Source of the DNA: Membranipora membranacea
Taxonomy: Eukaryota; Bryozoa; Gymnolaemata; Cheilostomatida; Membraniporidae
Direction of reading: 5' to 3'
Assembly: GCA_914767715.1 (NCBI GenBank)
Contig: OU612065.1
Coordinates: 23,004,001 to 23,064,000, forward strand
DNA: 60,000 nt
The notes under the pieces were generated by a model. The model searched no databases. It was not told the DNA's origin and saw only the letters and a list, made by a program, of their open reading frames with translations. Each line of letters begins with the position of its first letter. The first letter of the stretch is position 1. Both the position numbers and the translations under genes were made by a program. Below, in pieces: positions 59,969-60,000 of this stretch.

Positions 59969-60000
59969 GTGGGTATCACGCTTTTTTTTCGCTCGGATCA
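59969..60000 (+). repeat. Right-edge partial monomer (first 32 bp)
   Basis: Begins with GTGGGTATCACGC and the uninterrupted T8, CGCTCGG form, so it is not L, K, W, P or N. The window ends before the other diagnostic sites. The array continues beyond. Confidence 0.95.

Larger units (their letters stand above)
1..60000 (+). repeat. Satellite DNA array, ~335-bp monomer, 178 complete copies
   Basis: The same unit repeats without interruption from edge to edge. Landmarks such as GGTGGGTATCACGC, CCTCATGAGGAGGAGC, the A9 run before CATGCC, and TTAATAGGGG recur every 334-336 bp in one orientation. Most monomers differ by only a few bases. Length changes come almost entirely from the G-run near base 291, the A-run at 163-171 and rare single-base indels. 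No mobile element, inverted block or unique sequence breaks the array. Long homogeneous tandem arrays of nucleosome-multiple units are typical of eukaryotic centromeric, pericentromeric or subtelomeric heterochromatin; assignment to one of these is inference. The family was not recognised. Both array ends lie outside the window, so its true size is unknown. Confidence 0.99.

Noticed and set aside
1-60000. CRISPR array
   Set aside because: There are no alternating short repeats and unique spacers. The full 335-bp unit repeats, with no cas-like genes.
1-60000. Transposable element or rolling-circle element ends
   Set aside because: No inverted terminal repeats, target-site duplications, transposase or reverse-transcriptase frames were found on either strand. 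The repeat boundary is arbitrary.

Overview
The whole 60 kb window is one uninterrupted head-to-tail satellite DNA array. The monomer is about 335 bp, 40% GC by hand count, and all copies lie in the same orientation. I count 178 complete monomers (309-59968, mean 335.2 bp) plus a truncated monomer at each edge (1-308 and 59969-60000). There are no flanking unique sequences, transposons, inversions, RNA genes or credible protein genes. The sequence suggests a long-read assembly of a eukaryotic constitutive-heterochromatin block (centromeric, pericentromeric or subtelomeric). I do not recognise the satellite family and cannot name the organism. CpG is not depleted (14 observed against about 13.4 expected per monomer), which argues against a heavily methylated vertebrate-type germline.

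Monomers fall into subtypes set by linked single-base variants. Coordinates are relative to the GTG that I take as monomer base 1. B is the basic form. L has T19C. K is L plus T147A. C has T49C. I has C58A. P has T25C. N has G28A plus C58A. R has T79C. D has C46A. V is C46A plus T118C. W is L plus T118C. The tail also varies: a G-run of six, of seven, or GGGGAG near 291-297, and A324 or G324. These variants show that the array grew by repeated block duplication.

Layout: 1-11389 is a 17-monomer block (period 5699) present twice in tandem. 11372-18040 is a related left-domain stretch with I-P-K triplets. From about 18-19 kb the R, V and D subtypes appear and continue to the right edge. Within this right domain are a 13-monomer-shift duplication (about 18.05-21.04 and 22.41-25.40 kb), an 8-monomer module present three times, a 28-monomer-shift duplication of 7.3 kb (29.8-37.1 and 39.2-46.5 kb), a 9-monomer exact-looking tandem duplication (44.5-50.6 kb) and a 7-monomer-shift duplication (52.6-56.9 kb). 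A recurring order K-V-I-B-R-L-D-L-C-B-I-P suggests an ancestral 12-monomer (about 4.02 kb) higher-order repeat, later scrambled by unequal exchange and conversion.

A 95-codon open frame starting with GTG recurs in almost every monomer. Its persistence is explained by repeat homogeneity: most diagnostic variants inside it change the amino acid. The parts most likely to matter functionally are the dyad-symmetry cluster at monomer bases 57-106, whose elements are broken specifically in subtypes I and R, and the two A/T-tract clusters per monomer, which fit a two-nucleosome repeat. No previously undescribed gene system is visible. The novelty here is the satellite family itself and its evolutionary structure.
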